From positions 1-64,000 of the IMG/VR virus record IMGVR_UViG_3300027754_000060: a DNA stretch of 64,000 bases. One strand, 5' to 3'. Source of the DNA: a virus. Shown here one piece after another: positions 33,411 through 43,500 of this stretch. Within the stretch, counting starts at the first letter, position 1, and each line of letters opens with the position of its first letter. The translations under genes and the position numbers were made by a program. A model generated the notes under the pieces. It worked only from the letters and a program-made list of their open reading frames with translations. It made no database searches and was not told the DNA's origin.

Positions 33411-34423
33411 ATATTTTATATATTGGACCATACAGACAATTAGATATGTGCGGGACACACTCCTTTGCAATTTTACAAAAACTGCTAAAAATTCCAGATA
33501 TCAATGTATCATCAAGACCAATTTATATACAAAACAATACGACTGATTCAATAAATAAAAATATCTCGAAAAGAGAAGTATTTAATGCTGAACATCAGAA
33601 ATTAGATCATTATGACACAATAATACAAAACGTTCCAATAAAATGGTTCTGTTCAGATCTTAGATTTAAAAACAATATTTTTATACCTATTCTTGACAGT
33701 GAGAATTTTTTTGATGAAGACGTACAGAAACTAGAATATTGCGATAAAATACTCGTCGATTCGGACTACTCACAATTAAGGTTTAATGCAATAGGTCTAA
33801 AGGACAAAGTACACAGATATGTTTTATCTACAGAGCCAGATATCATAACAGATTTGTTTGGCACTACCGTTGACAAAAAAATGGATCTAAAGATATATAA
33901 TAGTTTTATAAAAATATATACTATAGTTAACTATACGAAGGATACAGATATTATTCACGATACGATTATTTCTTTTCTGTCTACCGAGAAGAGATCCAAC
34001 TGTTGCTTTGTTCTGTTTTTACTGAATTTTAATCAAGATGAATCAACTAGACTTTCAGAGTTTCTCTCTCTGGTGTACCAATCTTTAAACAGGACTATGA
34101 TTTTTCGAAAAGTGCTGATGGTGCCAATAGATGCTAACATAGAGAATCTATTGGCTGCTCATAAGACAGGAGACATATTCTTAAATATCGGAGCAGCTAG
34201 CTATGATAGCCTAAATGAAATGCTATGCTCCTCTGCCAATAGTCAATTTGTGTCAAGTAAAAACTCAGATTTCACAAGGCCCAATATCCAAAATAACAGA
34301 CTAAGCCCAGTAGGATACTCAATCACTGAACATGAAAACTTCTTTTCAACAAGCGACTCTTCTGCCACTCTAACGAACAATGCTTTTTCTTCATCAAAAC
34401 TAGAAACTCTCATATGTCAATAG
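33407..34423 (+). CDS. Glycosyltransferase-like protein
   Basis: This 338-residue protein opens MNILYIGPYRQLDMCGTHSF, the Rossmann strand and glycine turn of GT-B enzymes, and has a second-domain-like segment (FIKIYTIVNYTKDTDIIHDT). The usual E-x7-E is not obvious; SYDSLNEMLCSSANSQ sits at its place. The C-terminal 60 residues are Ser/Asn-rich. It may be a diverged or inactive transferase that pairs with the neighbour. It overlaps the previous gene by four bases. Confidence 0.6.
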   Translation: MNILYIGPYRQLDMCGTHSFAILQKLLKIPDINVSSRPIYIQNNTTDSINKNISKREVFNAEHQKLDHYDTIIQNVPIKWFCSDLRFKNNIFIPILDSENFFDEDVQKLEYCDKILVDSDYSQLRFNAIGLKDKVHRYVLSTEPDIITDLFGTTVDKKMDLKIYNSFIKIYTIVNYTKDTDIIHDTIISFLSTEKRSNCCFVLFLLNFNQDESTRLSEFLSLVYQSLNRTMIFRKVLMVPIDANIENLLAAHKTGDIFLNIGAASYDSLNEMLCSSANSQFVSSKNSDFTRPNIQNNRLSPVGYSITEHENFFSTSDSSATLTNNAFSSSKLETLICQ

Positions 34424-35301
34424 CTTTCAAAATACATAATATTATTAGTTCGTGCCTAGATAAGGAAATTAGCTCGGTTTTAGTTCCTCATCTAAGTGTT
34501 TTTGATAAGATTTATGAGATGCTAGACATATCTGTTTCTTTGTTAAAAAAAGAAGAAATAATCAAACCCTCGAACATATTTGTTAGTAATAATATCTTAT
34601 CTCATTCTAAAGAGCGAAAAGCTTTGGGCGTTAAGTATCATATAAAAGATCTTATTTTCTTTCATGACATTCCGAATGCTCAATTTAAAAAAGAAGATAG
34701 GATGATACTAAGAAATGGATTGAACTCTTGTAATAAGATTGTTTTTCACGAACAGATAGCAAAAGCATGGGGATTATCTGAGGATCAAAATACAAACATA
34801 ATAGATTATGGCATTCCCATTATGCAAACAGAACAGATATCTCCTAAAAAGTCCAGGAAATCTGTTATAATATTAAATTTTAAACACGGACAAATAGCTA
34901 GGGACCTGCATAACTATATTAAACAAGCAAATGATGATTCTGTTTGTATCGAATCAATGCCAAGTAGCTTGCAGCAATTATCTGATGTTGTGTCTGAATA
35001 TAGGATATGTATAGATGTAAATGATTATATAAATGTTTTGTTTTCTGCTTCTTGTGGAGTTATTGCTATTGGGGCTGATAGTTTTGATCCAAATATAGAC
35101 TCTATTATGAAGATGACAGATTATTCAAATATACACAAGGTTATTTCAGACATAATGTCTATTCCAGAAGAAAAATATCATGAGCTGATTAAAAAAAATA
35201 GTGATTATATTCATAGTAAATATTCTATGATTAATTTTACAAACAAGATGATGTCTCTTATGTCCTCTATTAAATCGGAACCCTTTTATCATGAAACGTA
35301 A
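34414..35301 (+). CDS. Glycosyltransferase-like protein, diverged GT-B
   Basis: This 295-residue protein shows two Rossmann-like halves without clear sugar-binding residues. The first contains NIFVSNNILSHSKERKALG and IFFHDIPNAQFKKEDRMILR. The second contains SVIILNFKHGQIARDLH and a final SASCGVIAIGADSFDPN, which sits where the nucleotide-sugar loop of GT-B proteins lies. The tail (IPEEKYHELIKKNSDYIHSK) resembles the closing helices of GT4 enzymes. I infer a transferase fold with low residue conservation. It overlaps its neighbours by ten and 11 bases. Confidence 0.5.
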   Translation: MSIAFKIHNIISSCLDKEISSVLVPHLSVFDKIYEMLDISVSLLKKEEIIKPSNIFVSNNILSHSKERKALGVKYHIKDLIFFHDIPNAQFKKEDRMILRNGLNSCNKIVFHEQIAKAWGLSEDQNTNIIDYGIPIMQTEQISPKKSRKSVIILNFKHGQIARDLHNYIKQANDDSVCIESMPSSLQQLSDVVSEYRICIDVNDYINVLFSASCGVIAIGADSFDPNIDSIMKMTDYSNIHKVISDIMSIPEEKYHELIKKNSDYIHSKYSMINFTNKMMSLMSSIKSEPFYHET

Positions 35302-35707
35302 TATATCCATAGTTGATAAGTATAAGTCCTATACTGTTGAAGGTGCGACATCTATCGATAGGAACAGTATTGAAACTATTATTAATGATTCTATAGACAA
35401 CATATTCTTCTTTTGTCTAGAATACTGCAATCCGGAAACTTTAAATTTAGATATTAAGATTTTATTAAATAAACTAAGACTAGATGGATCATTAATTTTA
35501 CAGTTTATGAATACAAAAAAAATATGCGAAGGATTAATAGCTGAAACCATATCTGAGGAGCTATTTCTTAAGTCTTTTATAAATAAAAAGCAGCTTATTT
35601 CTGTAGATAAAATATGTTCTTTAATAAGTGGTGATTCATTTACCATAATAAAACTGGATCACATAGAAAGCGAAACAGTCATGATTATAAAAAGGATTTC
35701 AATATGA
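35291..35707 (+). CDS. Hypothetical protein, possible methyltransferase remnant
   Basis: This 138-residue protein resembles the second half of a Rossmann methyltransferase: a strand and turn (NIFFFCLEYCNPETLNLDI) followed by LLNKLRLDGSLILQFMNT, a pattern usual just after the SAM-binding part. The GxGxG loop is absent, so it may not bind SAM. The remaining 60 residues are alpha/beta. It sits within the glycosyl cassette, where sugar methylases are common. The call is tentative. Confidence 0.4.
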   Translation: MKRNISIVDKYKSYTVEGATSIDRNSIETIINDSIDNIFFFCLEYCNPETLNLDIKILLNKLRLDGSLILQFMNTKKICEGLIAETISEELFLKSFINKKQLISVDKICSLISGDSFTIIKLDHIESETVMIIKRISI

Positions 35708-36453
35708 ATACAAGCTGTAAAGATTGCATGTTTGCTAATATCGCAGAACACAAAGAAAGCTGTGAGTTTGGAATCATAGAAGAGATACAGAATGATCATC
35801 ATGTAGAAGTAATAGATGGATACAATTATATAAAAGATTATACTTGTAAATATGGACTATCTAGATCCACGCACGATCAACATTTGCAACATTTTTCTCA
35901 TGAAGAGACAAAAAAGACTATTGTTGACAAGGCCATCATACAGTATACTCTTTTTATAGATACATCATCAGATAATCAAGATATAGACTATCTGGATCTG
36001 TGTCAAGATATTAATAAGCTATCTATTATGCCCAACTATATTATATTTTTAGGTTGGGAGTTAAGCCCTATTGATTTAAGCACTCTTAAAAACACAATAA
36101 ATCCAAATGTTCGATGGAAATTTCTGACATCAGCAGATAAAGAGAGTAGTGACATAAATATGTGGAGCATTTTTCAAACAAATAAAAATAATATTGGAAC
36201 ATATATATGGATAAATAAGGCTAATAATTTAAAAGATAGAGTAGAAAAAGATATGATTCGAAATATCAACCACTTAATAATGGTTAAGCAGCCTACTTGC
36301 AATTTCCTTAGATCAACAGTATCAGCAGGATCTAATTCCGACAGTCTCTTTATGACTAAGGAAAATTATATTGGAATAACAAAAAATATCGATAAGTCTA
36401 TAGGAATAGCTATTTGTGGAATGGGCGAAACGATAATAAAATATTATGATTAA
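35704..36453 (+). CDS. Cys-motif protein in glycosyl cassette
   Basis: This 249-residue protein begins with a CKDCMFA motif (Cys5, Cys8), Cys20 in SCEFG and Cys48 in YTCKYG. These four cysteines could hold zinc or an iron-sulfur centre. The rest alternates strands and helices (IIQYTLFIDTSSDNQ, NYIIFLGWELSPIDL), which recalls a GT-A or related nucleotide-binding domain but lacks a clear DxD. Function unknown. The four-base overlaps on both sides tie it to the cassette. Confidence 0.5.
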   Translation: MNTSCKDCMFANIAEHKESCEFGIIEEIQNDHHVEVIDGYNYIKDYTCKYGLSRSTHDQHLQHFSHEETKKTIVDKAIIQYTLFIDTSSDNQDIDYLDLCQDINKLSIMPNYIIFLGWELSPIDLSTLKNTINPNVRWKFLTSADKESSDINMWSIFQTNKNNIGTYIWINKANNLKDRVEKDMIRNINHLIMVKQPTCNFLRSTVSAGSNSDSLFMTKENYIGITKNIDKSIGIAICGMGETIIKYYD

Positions 36454-37126
36454 TGCTTTAATAATAACACCAGAGATAACTAAAGGAATGAAGTCTATTG
36501 GGTCTAAGTCCCTATTATTATTAAAAAACACCCAACTTGTTATAGATTACCAGATAGAGCAAATTTATAAAATATGTAAAAATACAGATATCTCTATTGT
36601 GATCGGTTTTGACTCTGGTAGGATAATAGATCATATTAAAAGTAAGCATAAAAATATTAGAATTATAGAAAATAAAAGATATGATAAAAGTAATCAATCA
36701 GAAGACTTATTCTTATATCTATCTAAGATGCGAAACAGAAGATTAAAAAATCTTATTATTATTTGTAGTGGAATATTAATTAGAGAAGATACTATAAATC
36801 TAAAAAATCTCTCAGGAAAATCCAAAATATTTTTATTAGACAAAGCCAAAAATAACTTTAATATAGGTTGTGCAGATACTGAGGATACAGAATACCTGTT
36901 CTACGATCTCGCTCAACCCTGGTCAGAAATCTTATATTTTAATGAAGAAACGATAGAAAGAGCTGCTTTAATACTCAAAGAGAACGCCTCGCATCTTTTC
37001 TTATTTGAGATTATAAATAAAATTATTGCTTCTGGAATTATTATAAAAAAACATCATATATCAAAAAATAATGTAATGAAAATAATGGGAACGAAAGACT
37101 TAACCAAAGCTAAGATTTTTATATGA
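36446..37126 (+). CDS. Sugar nucleotidyltransferase-like protein
   Basis: This 226-residue protein has the layout of NTP-transferases (MobA/RmlA-like): MINALIITPEITKGMKSIG in place of the usual GxGTRL loop, KSLLLLKNTQLVIDYQIEQI, then ISIVIGFDSGRIIDHI and the IENKRYDKSNQSEDLFLYLS block that precedes the metal-binding Asp. The glycine-rich nucleotide loop is degenerate, so activity is uncertain. It would make an activated sugar for the neighbouring transferases. It overlaps neighbours by eight and four bases. Confidence 0.55.
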   Translation: MINALIITPEITKGMKSIGSKSLLLLKNTQLVIDYQIEQIYKICKNTDISIVIGFDSGRIIDHIKSKHKNIRIIENKRYDKSNQSEDLFLYLSKMRNRRLKNLIIICSGILIREDTINLKNLSGKSKIFLLDKAKNNFNIGCADTEDTEYLFYDLAQPWSEILYFNEETIERAALILKENASHLFLFEIINKIIASGIIIKKHHISKNNVMKIMGTKDLTKAKIFI

Positions 37127-37854
37127 CAAAAAAGATACTTGTTCAAAATGCCGACAATAAGTTTATTAATAATTTATCCATAAGTCAGCTTTCTCCGCCA
37201 ATACAGAGAATGGTTAAGACTATTCGAGATGACCTATATAAGACATTTTATAGTTATAGATTTGAATCGATTATTCTAGTTGCTTCTTTGCTTAATCCAG
37301 AATCAAAACAATTTATTCTAGAATATCATGGTGAAGTTAATATAATGATATATGATGATATTAATGGGGCAATTATTGATGAAGATATAAAGAAAGTCTG
37401 CAAGATTTTAAGGAATAAAGCAAAAGATACGAATAAGAGTAAAGATAAGGGCGAGATTTCCATACCAAGACTACTAAATCAGGATATTTTTAAAGCAGAC
37501 AACAATGTTACCAAAAAATCTCAAATAGCAGTCTTCTTGGATGGAATAAATATACTGCCAGACACTTTGATGGAAAAATATCTTCATCCCTTTTCTGACC
37601 TGAGCATAAAAATGTTTAACAACACCTTAGTATCTCACTGCCAAAATCTAGGCAATGTACCAGAGAAAGGAAAAGCAAAAATACTTCAAGAGTCCGAATT
37701 CTACTTATGTCTCACAGAAGAATATTTAGCAGAAGCCTGGTCATGTGGATGCAAAGTTTTAGACATAAAGGAATTAGACAACCTTATTCCAAAAAAATAT
37801 GCCGTACCACAGACTTATCAATCTTACTCTAATTTTATAAAAAATATTATATGA
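37123..37854 (+). CDS. Glycosyltransferase-like protein of the cassette
   Basis: This 243-residue protein has little motif content. A C-terminal segment ILQESEFYLCLTEEYLAEAW followed by SCGCKVLDI matches the loop and helix that bind the nucleotide-sugar in GT-B transferases (the usual E-x7-E region, here with Glu spacing changed). The N-terminal half contains a Rossmann-like FESIILVASLL and a charged Lys-rich hairpin. It is likely a diverged transferase or acceptor-binding partner. Four-base overlaps bind it to the genes on both sides. Confidence 0.45.
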   Translation: MTKKILVQNADNKFINNLSISQLSPPIQRMVKTIRDDLYKTFYSYRFESIILVASLLNPESKQFILEYHGEVNIMIYDDINGAIIDEDIKKVCKILRNKAKDTNKSKDKGEISIPRLLNQDIFKADNNVTKKSQIAVFLDGINILPDTLMEKYLHPFSDLSIKMFNNTLVSHCQNLGNVPEKGKAKILQESEFYLCLTEEYLAEAWSCGCKVLDIKELDNLIPKKYAVPQTYQSYSNFIKNII

Positions 37855-38315
37855 CAACTACCAGAAACATAGGGTTCATACTACCCAAATTATCCAACCA
37901 TGTTTTTTTTACAGACCTATTTAAAACAATTCATGAATTTATAGAAAAAAACCCATTTGACCAAATAGTCATATTTAATAGCTTTTCAGAAATAACCCAG
38001 CCTCTTAATATTCCCATATTCCATCTTAGCCATGCTCAATTTTTTACCGGGGATCTATTTTTATTTGATATAATTAGTGCGATACTAACAAAATCTTTTC
38101 CAAGAGCAAACAATAGATATATCTACGCCCAAGATGTTCCTTGGATGACCAACCCAGGAGTAGCTTATTCTGAGTGGTTAGAGATATATGGCCAAGATAA
38201 TCTAGAGATTATAGCGAAGAACAAAGATCTTTATGACCTGTATCATAAGTGTTGGAAGAAGCCAAAAGGAATTTCAGAAAGTTTTAAATATGAAGAAATT
38301 GCACAAATTATATGA
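37851..38315 (+). CDS. Hypothetical protein, end of the glycosyl cassette
   Basis: This 154-residue protein starts at an ATG overlapping the previous stop. It has a Rossmann-like first strand (TTRNIGFILPKLSNHVFFTD) and a conserved-looking YIYAQDVPWMTNPGVAYSEW. The last 50 residues form helices. It resembles half of a transferase or a sugar-binding accessory protein but I cannot name it. Its 3' end overlaps the homing-type nuclease gene by 26 bases. It could have been shortened by insertion of that gene. Confidence 0.45.
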   Translation: MTTTRNIGFILPKLSNHVFFTDLFKTIHEFIEKNPFDQIVIFNSFSEITQPLNIPIFHLSHAQFFTGDLFLFDIISAILTKSFPRANNRYIYAQDVPWMTNPGVAYSEWLEIYGQDNLEIIAKNKDLYDLYHKCWKKPKGISESFKYEEIAQII

Positions 38316-39093
38316 AAATCTCTCGGACATAGAAAAAAAGACTATTATTAATAGTTTATATGTTACTGAGAAAAAAAGTTTTGCTGATATTGCCACTATC
38401 TATGGAACCTATTCTAATAGGATTAGAAGAGACGCTAAAAAACTACAAATAAATATTAGAGACAAATCCGAGGCTCAAAAGAATGCTCTAACAACAGGAA
38501 AACATGCTCATCCTACCAAAGGAAAAACCAGATCCTCCGAAACTAAAGAAAAAATTGGACTATCTGTTCTACAGTCATGGGAAAATTTATCCGATGAAGA
38601 AATAGAAAAAAGAAAACAATCATCAAAAGCTAATTGGGACAATCTATCTGTGGAAGCAAAAGAACATATGCAAAAATCAGCAAATGCAGCTATTAGGATA
38701 TCTAGTAAGATTGGATCTAAATTAGAAAAATTTTTATACATCAAGTTAATTAATGATGGCTTTAAAGTCGAGTTTCACAAAGAGAACACTCTTGCAAATA
38801 CCAAGTTGCAAATAGACATGTTTATTCCTAGTATAAATACGGCTATTGAAATAGATGGGCCTTCACATTTTGAGCCGGTGTGGGGTCAGGATGCTTTATC
38901 TAAAAATATTACATATGATCAAAAAAAAGAGGGCTTAATATTTGGTAGGGGTTGGAGTTTAATAAGAATAAAACAAACCAAAGATTTTTCTAAAGCTAGA
39001 AGTAACTTAATCTATAGCAAACTAGTAGAATTTATAAGTATTAATTCTAAAATTTTAAAAAGTGGTCAACAAAAAATGGAGATTCATGACTAA
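38290..39093 (+). CDS. Homing-type endonuclease: NUMOD3 and PD-(D/E)XK (EDxHD-like)
   Basis: This 267-residue protein (start ATG 38290; an earlier ATG at 38233 would overlap more) has an N-terminal helical region (SFADIATIYGTYSNRIRRDA) that may contact DNA. A NUMOD3-like repeat follows (HPTKGKTRSSETKEKIGLSV). The C-terminal nuclease domain reads LQIDMFIPSINTAIEIDGPS with a following His and Glu, like the EDxHD class of phage homing enzymes. It lies at the end of the glycosyl cassette, overlapping the gene before it, as expected of an invading free-standing homing gene. Confidence 0.75.
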   Translation: MKKLHKLYENLSDIEKKTIINSLYVTEKKSFADIATIYGTYSNRIRRDAKKLQINIRDKSEAQKNALTTGKHAHPTKGKTRSSETKEKIGLSVLQSWENLSDEEIEKRKQSSKANWDNLSVEAKEHMQKSANAAIRISSKIGSKLEKFLYIKLINDGFKVEFHKENTLANTKLQIDMFIPSINTAIEIDGPSHFEPVWGQDALSKNITYDQKKEGLIFGRGWSLIRIKQTKDFSKARSNLIYSKLVEFISINSKILKSGQQKMEIHD

Positions 39094-39811
39094 AATGGTT
39101 AAAAAAGAGAAGGTCTGTGAAGAAAAAGAAAATGTTGATATAAAGCAGCCTAAAATCACAGATATAGAATGGACGGATTATGTTCTTGGCCTTTTATCAG
39201 ATGATGAAAAAATAGGTGGAAATCCAACTACTGATGGATTAAGAAGAATATTTGAGTTGGCCTTAAATTGTAGCGTAATATCGGCTATTAGTGATGTTGT
39301 TCAGGCTCCTAGCCCAGAAAATGAAAAAAGAGCCACTGTGGTTCACTCCATTTCCTATGTTTTAAAAGATACCGCTCCAGAGGACGAAGACTTTAAACAC
39401 AAGTCTGTAAGCGGCGCTGCGGACGTTTATTGGGGCAATTGTGATAAGGTGTACAGAAACCATCCGATAGCTGTGGCAGAGACCAGAGCTGAGGGAAGAG
39501 CCTTGAGAAGAGCTTTGAGACTAAGAAAGGTTGTTGCAGCAGAGGAGATATCTAAGGAGATAGATGATCATCCTGATGAGAATACTGTTTCTAAAATAAG
39601 TAATAATCAGATAAATTTTATTGACGTAATAGCAAAAAGACTTAATATAAATATATCGAAGCTGTTAAAGAGCAATGATTTGTCTTGTGAAAATATCTAC
39701 ACTCTTTCTCATGAGAATGCAGTTAACATTATAAGATTGTTGTCAAAGTATCAGCAAAATATGGCGGACATATCAGAAAGTATTATAGGTTATTCTAACG
39801 ATTGGAAATAA
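39086..39811 (+). CDS. Phage protein of unknown function, possible single-strand annealing fold
   Basis: This 241-residue protein starts at ATG 39086, behind GGAG and overlapping the previous stop (a Met at 39062 lies inside the nuclease gene). After a charged leader it reads TTDGLRRIFELA and VVHSISYVLK, then HPIAVAETRAEGRALRRALR, an Arg-rich block reminiscent of the annealing proteins ERF/Rad52 (AETxAxGRAL). This link is weak. The C-terminus is helical (NQINFIDVIAKRLNINISKL). It could act in recombination with the RecA-like protein and SSB. Confidence 0.45.
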   Translation: MTKMVKKEKVCEEKENVDIKQPKITDIEWTDYVLGLLSDDEKIGGNPTTDGLRRIFELALNCSVISAISDVVQAPSPENEKRATVVHSISYVLKDTAPEDEDFKHKSVSGAADVYWGNCDKVYRNHPIAVAETRAEGRALRRALRLRKVVAAEEISKEIDDHPDENTVSKISNNQINFIDVIAKRLNINISKLLKSNDLSCENIYTLSHENAVNIIRLLSKYQQNMADISESIIGYSNDWK

Positions 39812-39813
39812 AA

Positions 39814-40149
39814 ATGAAAGTAACATATAGGGCCACAGATAAACTTGTTTTTGAATTAGAGGGTTCTGGACAAAAGGAAATTTTTAAAGAGTTAGCTCTA
39901 ATCCAAGAAATTTTTAGTGAAGAAAAGTGTGGACTATGTGGTAGTACAAACTTGAAGTTTATTGTTAGAAATGTAGATAATAATGATTATTTTGAATTAA
40001 GGTGCAACGATTGTGGGGCAATCTTAGCATTCGGACAACATAAAAAGGGAGGCACATTGTTTCCAAAAAGAAAAGATGATAATGCAAACTATCTCCCCAA
40101 CAAGGGGTGGCATAAATGGACAAAAGACAAAGAATCTTTATCAAAATAA
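39814..40149 (+). CDS. Zinc-ribbon phage protein
   Basis: This 111-residue protein starts at ATG 39814 (the in-frame ATG at 39802 is inside the preceding gene; GGAA precedes 39814). Its MKVTYRATDKLVFELEG opening is followed by a zinc ribbon with Cys39, Cys42, Cys64 and Cys67 (CGLCGST and RCNDCGAILAFGQHKKGG). It ends with a Trp-containing GWHKWTKD. I have the impression of a family seen in other large phages, without known function. It is the last plus-strand gene before the strand switch; only ten bases separate it from the opposing gene, and no terminator hairpin was seen there. Confidence 0.6.
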   Translation: MKVTYRATDKLVFELEGSGQKEIFKELALIQEIFSEEKCGLCGSTNLKFIVRNVDNNDYFELRCNDCGAILAFGQHKKGGTLFPKRKDDNANYLPNKGWHKWTKDKESLSK

Positions 40150-40159
40150 TAAACTTTGA

Positions 40160-40555
40160 TTATATTTCTTTCTTCCATTTTCCAACAGGACACTCTTGAT
40201 CTGCCCAAGCCAATTTACTAATATATCTTTTATTCCTAATAAGTAGGCATCCACATTTAGAGCATGTGTCTTCTTTAAAAAACTCACAAGATCGACAGAT
40301 ATTATGTCTTTCGATAATCTTTTCTTCTGAACATAATTTCATCCCCGTAGATATATGTTCTATTGTAGCTTTGGCAAAATTTTTTAGTTTCTCGCTAAAA
40401 GTTTTATCGTCGCTTTGTCTATGTAGTGGTTTTTTACAGATGAAAACAGGAGGATCTCCATCAAAAGATCTAAGTTTTATGCCACAATTATTACATTCAT
40501 AGTTCATACCATCTTCGCTAGAAAACTCGCAAAAACTATTTTGTGAAATACTCAT
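40160..40555 (-). CDS. Small Cys-rich phage protein
   Basis: This 131-residue protein on the minus strand has two zinc-like clusters. The first has Cys21, Cys24 and Cys40 (CNNCG). The second has Cys87, Cys90, Cys98, Cys101 and Cys103 (CRSC, CSKCGC) and Cys122 in ECPVGKW. The pattern CxxC....CxxCxC....CPVGKW recurs in small proteins near tail genes of large phages. It overlaps the end of the 2718-residue protein by 20 bases and would be co-transcribed with it. The function is unknown; metal binding is likely. Confidence 0.65.
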   Translation of the reverse strand: MSISQNSFCEFSSEDGMNYECNNCGIKLRSFDGDPPVFICKKPLHRQSDDKTFSEKLKNFAKATIEHISTGMKLCSEEKIIERHNICRSCEFFKEDTCSKCGCLLIRNKRYISKLAWADQECPVGKWKKEI

Positions 40556-43500
40556 AAGGTATCAACTCCCATGGAAAAAGGCTTCTCATATTTTCTGATT
40601 TATTTTCTATTCCATCTACACTTCCATAAAATGCCCTAAACATCATTTCGTTTTGCAGCTGCAGAAAATCTGTAATGGGTGCTTGTTCGAGTGCTTTTGC
40701 GGCATTTTTTTGCAAACATTGCCAAGCATAAAAATTATTAATCAGTAGATAACCAGAGGTTAGCTCTTCTGGACTAGGAGGATTGGCACTACTAATTTGT
40801 TGATAAGTACTATGTTTTCCATATCTAAATACGGACGTTAATAGATCTATGCCACGAACTTGTCTAGGTATTTTTCTAAATTGCACTCGCAAATTCGCCG
40901 TATCATCAAGATTAAAAATATTATATACTCTCGCAACAGCACTTACTCTCGATCCCTCAGAATCCTGTAAGCCAAGACCCCCATCGGATGGAGATGTTAC
41001 ACACTGGATATCATTTGTTGGGCCAATTCCTGGAACATACGCGACATCTGCTGAAAAATCATTTTTTATAATCCCCTGGTTTAATCTTTTTGCTAGATCT
41101 TTTTCATCATTTATTCTTTCGTGAGGAGCAAGAAGAATTTCATATGTTTCTTTTGCTCTTACCAGTATCTCTGAGCCAGGCAATATCCCGTCGGTATCGG
41201 AGTTATAGCTGAACGATCTTTCTATGGTCGTTAGTTCCCAATTTGGAGCACCTGGCAACTTATAAAGATCGACTATTTTCTCTTTATCCTGTTTTATTTT
41301 TTCATCTGGAATCTTATAAATGAAAACGTCTCCTCCTGAATAGAAATCCTCTATACCTCCGCTCTTTATGCCCTCACCAACACCAGCACTAACTGGACAA
41401 ATATTACTATTTCCAAGAAATACCGCTGTTCCTTTTAATGTATTAATAAGAGAGCAGGCGTATTCAGTTTTAACTAAAACTCTAGGCCTCATCTCTTCTG
41501 CTATGCTACAAGATTGTTTTGGGTCTATATTGATCCAATAGTAATCATTACTAACATCTTTATATGTTATCTGATACGCTCCAGCTGAATCTGTTTTAAG
41601 ATCGATATTTATATGTTGAAGCAGTTTAGTATCTCTTATAATTGCTGATTCTTTGTCCTGAATAAAAGACCTAATTATTCCAAGATCTTTATTATTAGAA
41701 TCTTTTAGAATCTTCGTTCCATGCTCCAAAGGTAATAATCGATCTGCCTCATTTCTTGTGGGAGACTCATCTCCAATTATGATGTGTCCATCTGTTTCAG
41801 CAAGGATTTTACCAAACTTAGAATCTGGAGACGAAATACTAGCTGCTACTTTTTCGCTATCTGGTGGTGGTGACTGAGTATAAAAAACTTTAGCAAAAGG
41901 AATTGCTTGATCTTCTAATACTTTAAGAATCTCGTTTCTTTCCAAATATTTGTCTTGTAGCGATCTATAAGTTCGTTTTTTATTGCATTGATTAATATCA
42001 GATCCTTTCCCATAACAAGATCCAGCATCGTCAGGTAGAGAGGCATAATGTTCTTGTAAGTATCTAATATTTGAGCTGTTGATTATTAAGGTTGTACTAG
42101 CTGCGTCTGTTTTTCCAACACTATTATCAAGATTTGTAACATCTTCTGCTGACTCCATCTTTTGCAATCTGGCTGATAACCCTGATATCTGTTCTGGGGT
42201 CAATCTTTGAATTGGAAATTTTTGGATATAATCGTCTTCAATTATTAATTCTCCAAAATCTTGAGAGATACTCTTAAATGAAGAACTTTTTAAATACATA
42301 ATATCATATTTATGGCTAGGGGAATTTAAAATAGCTCTAGATATTTCTTCTAGAGTAGCCTGTAACTCATCGACTAATGGAGTTTTTGTATTGGGGGACG
42401 CGATATCTGAGTTCTTTGTCTTTTCTGGAGCTGTTGGCCAGCCATATCCAGAGACTATTTGAAAATTGTCTCTCAATAATAGTCTTTTATATTCTTCAGA
42501 AGAGTAAGCATAACCAGCTATTTTTTCATCTTTAACAACCTTTATTGTTTTCTGTGTTCCGTCTGTGGAATAAAACAGAGTTACCTGATTATATTTTATC
42601 TTATCGTTTTCTATATTATTAAATATCTGATATATATTTTTTAAATTATTATGTTGTAATTGGCAAGTCAAGATATTTTTATTAACAGTAGGAGAACCAT
42701 CCCCATAGCTACCTAATCCTGACAAAGAAAAACTTGACTCTGGAGTTAAGGGCCTACTTTGATTTTTATCCAGACCCCAAAGACTTATGGGGCTATTGGT
42801 TGTTGAGGTTTTTTGATTTTTAAATACTAGTAGAGTCTCACCAAATCCACACAGAGTATCATTTTTACTCATGTCTATTGGGATTTCTAATAATGTGTAG
42901 TATTTGCCATCTTTCACAATAGAGGCTTTATTTAGTATCTTTGTATCAATAGTTTTGCTGTCATCTGTTTCCCCATTAGAATATACTCTAATGCCAAAGT
43001 TTGAAACAACCGGAGTATCAGATGACTGAGCATTTGGATTTGACGATCCATACATTGAGTCTGAACTAGCAGTAGCCTCATCAGCAGAAACGCCAAATAT
43101 ATTATACGGAATATTAGTTTCCAGCAGAACAATTTGTTTATTTCTTAATTTTGTTAAAAAGCTACTATCAAAAATGCTTTTTTTATAATTGGATATATGA
43201 TTATACTGTAAAAATTTATTAGCGGATAAAAGAGCTGATGGATCATCAGATAAATTAACTAAAGAATCATCTTTTATAACATACAAACCAGGCGATGGAG
43301 AATCATCAGCATCTGGGTCACATGGTTCTACAAAAGAAACATCAACTATGTCTCCTTCTTCATAAGAGACATCTGAGACAGTAGAAAATGATCCAGAGTT
43401 AGGAGAAAAGCTTTTACAATCAATAATACTTAATTTTTTAATAAAAATAGGATCTATTAAATCTTCCATGCTTTCTACTACTGAATACGAAAATTCTCCC

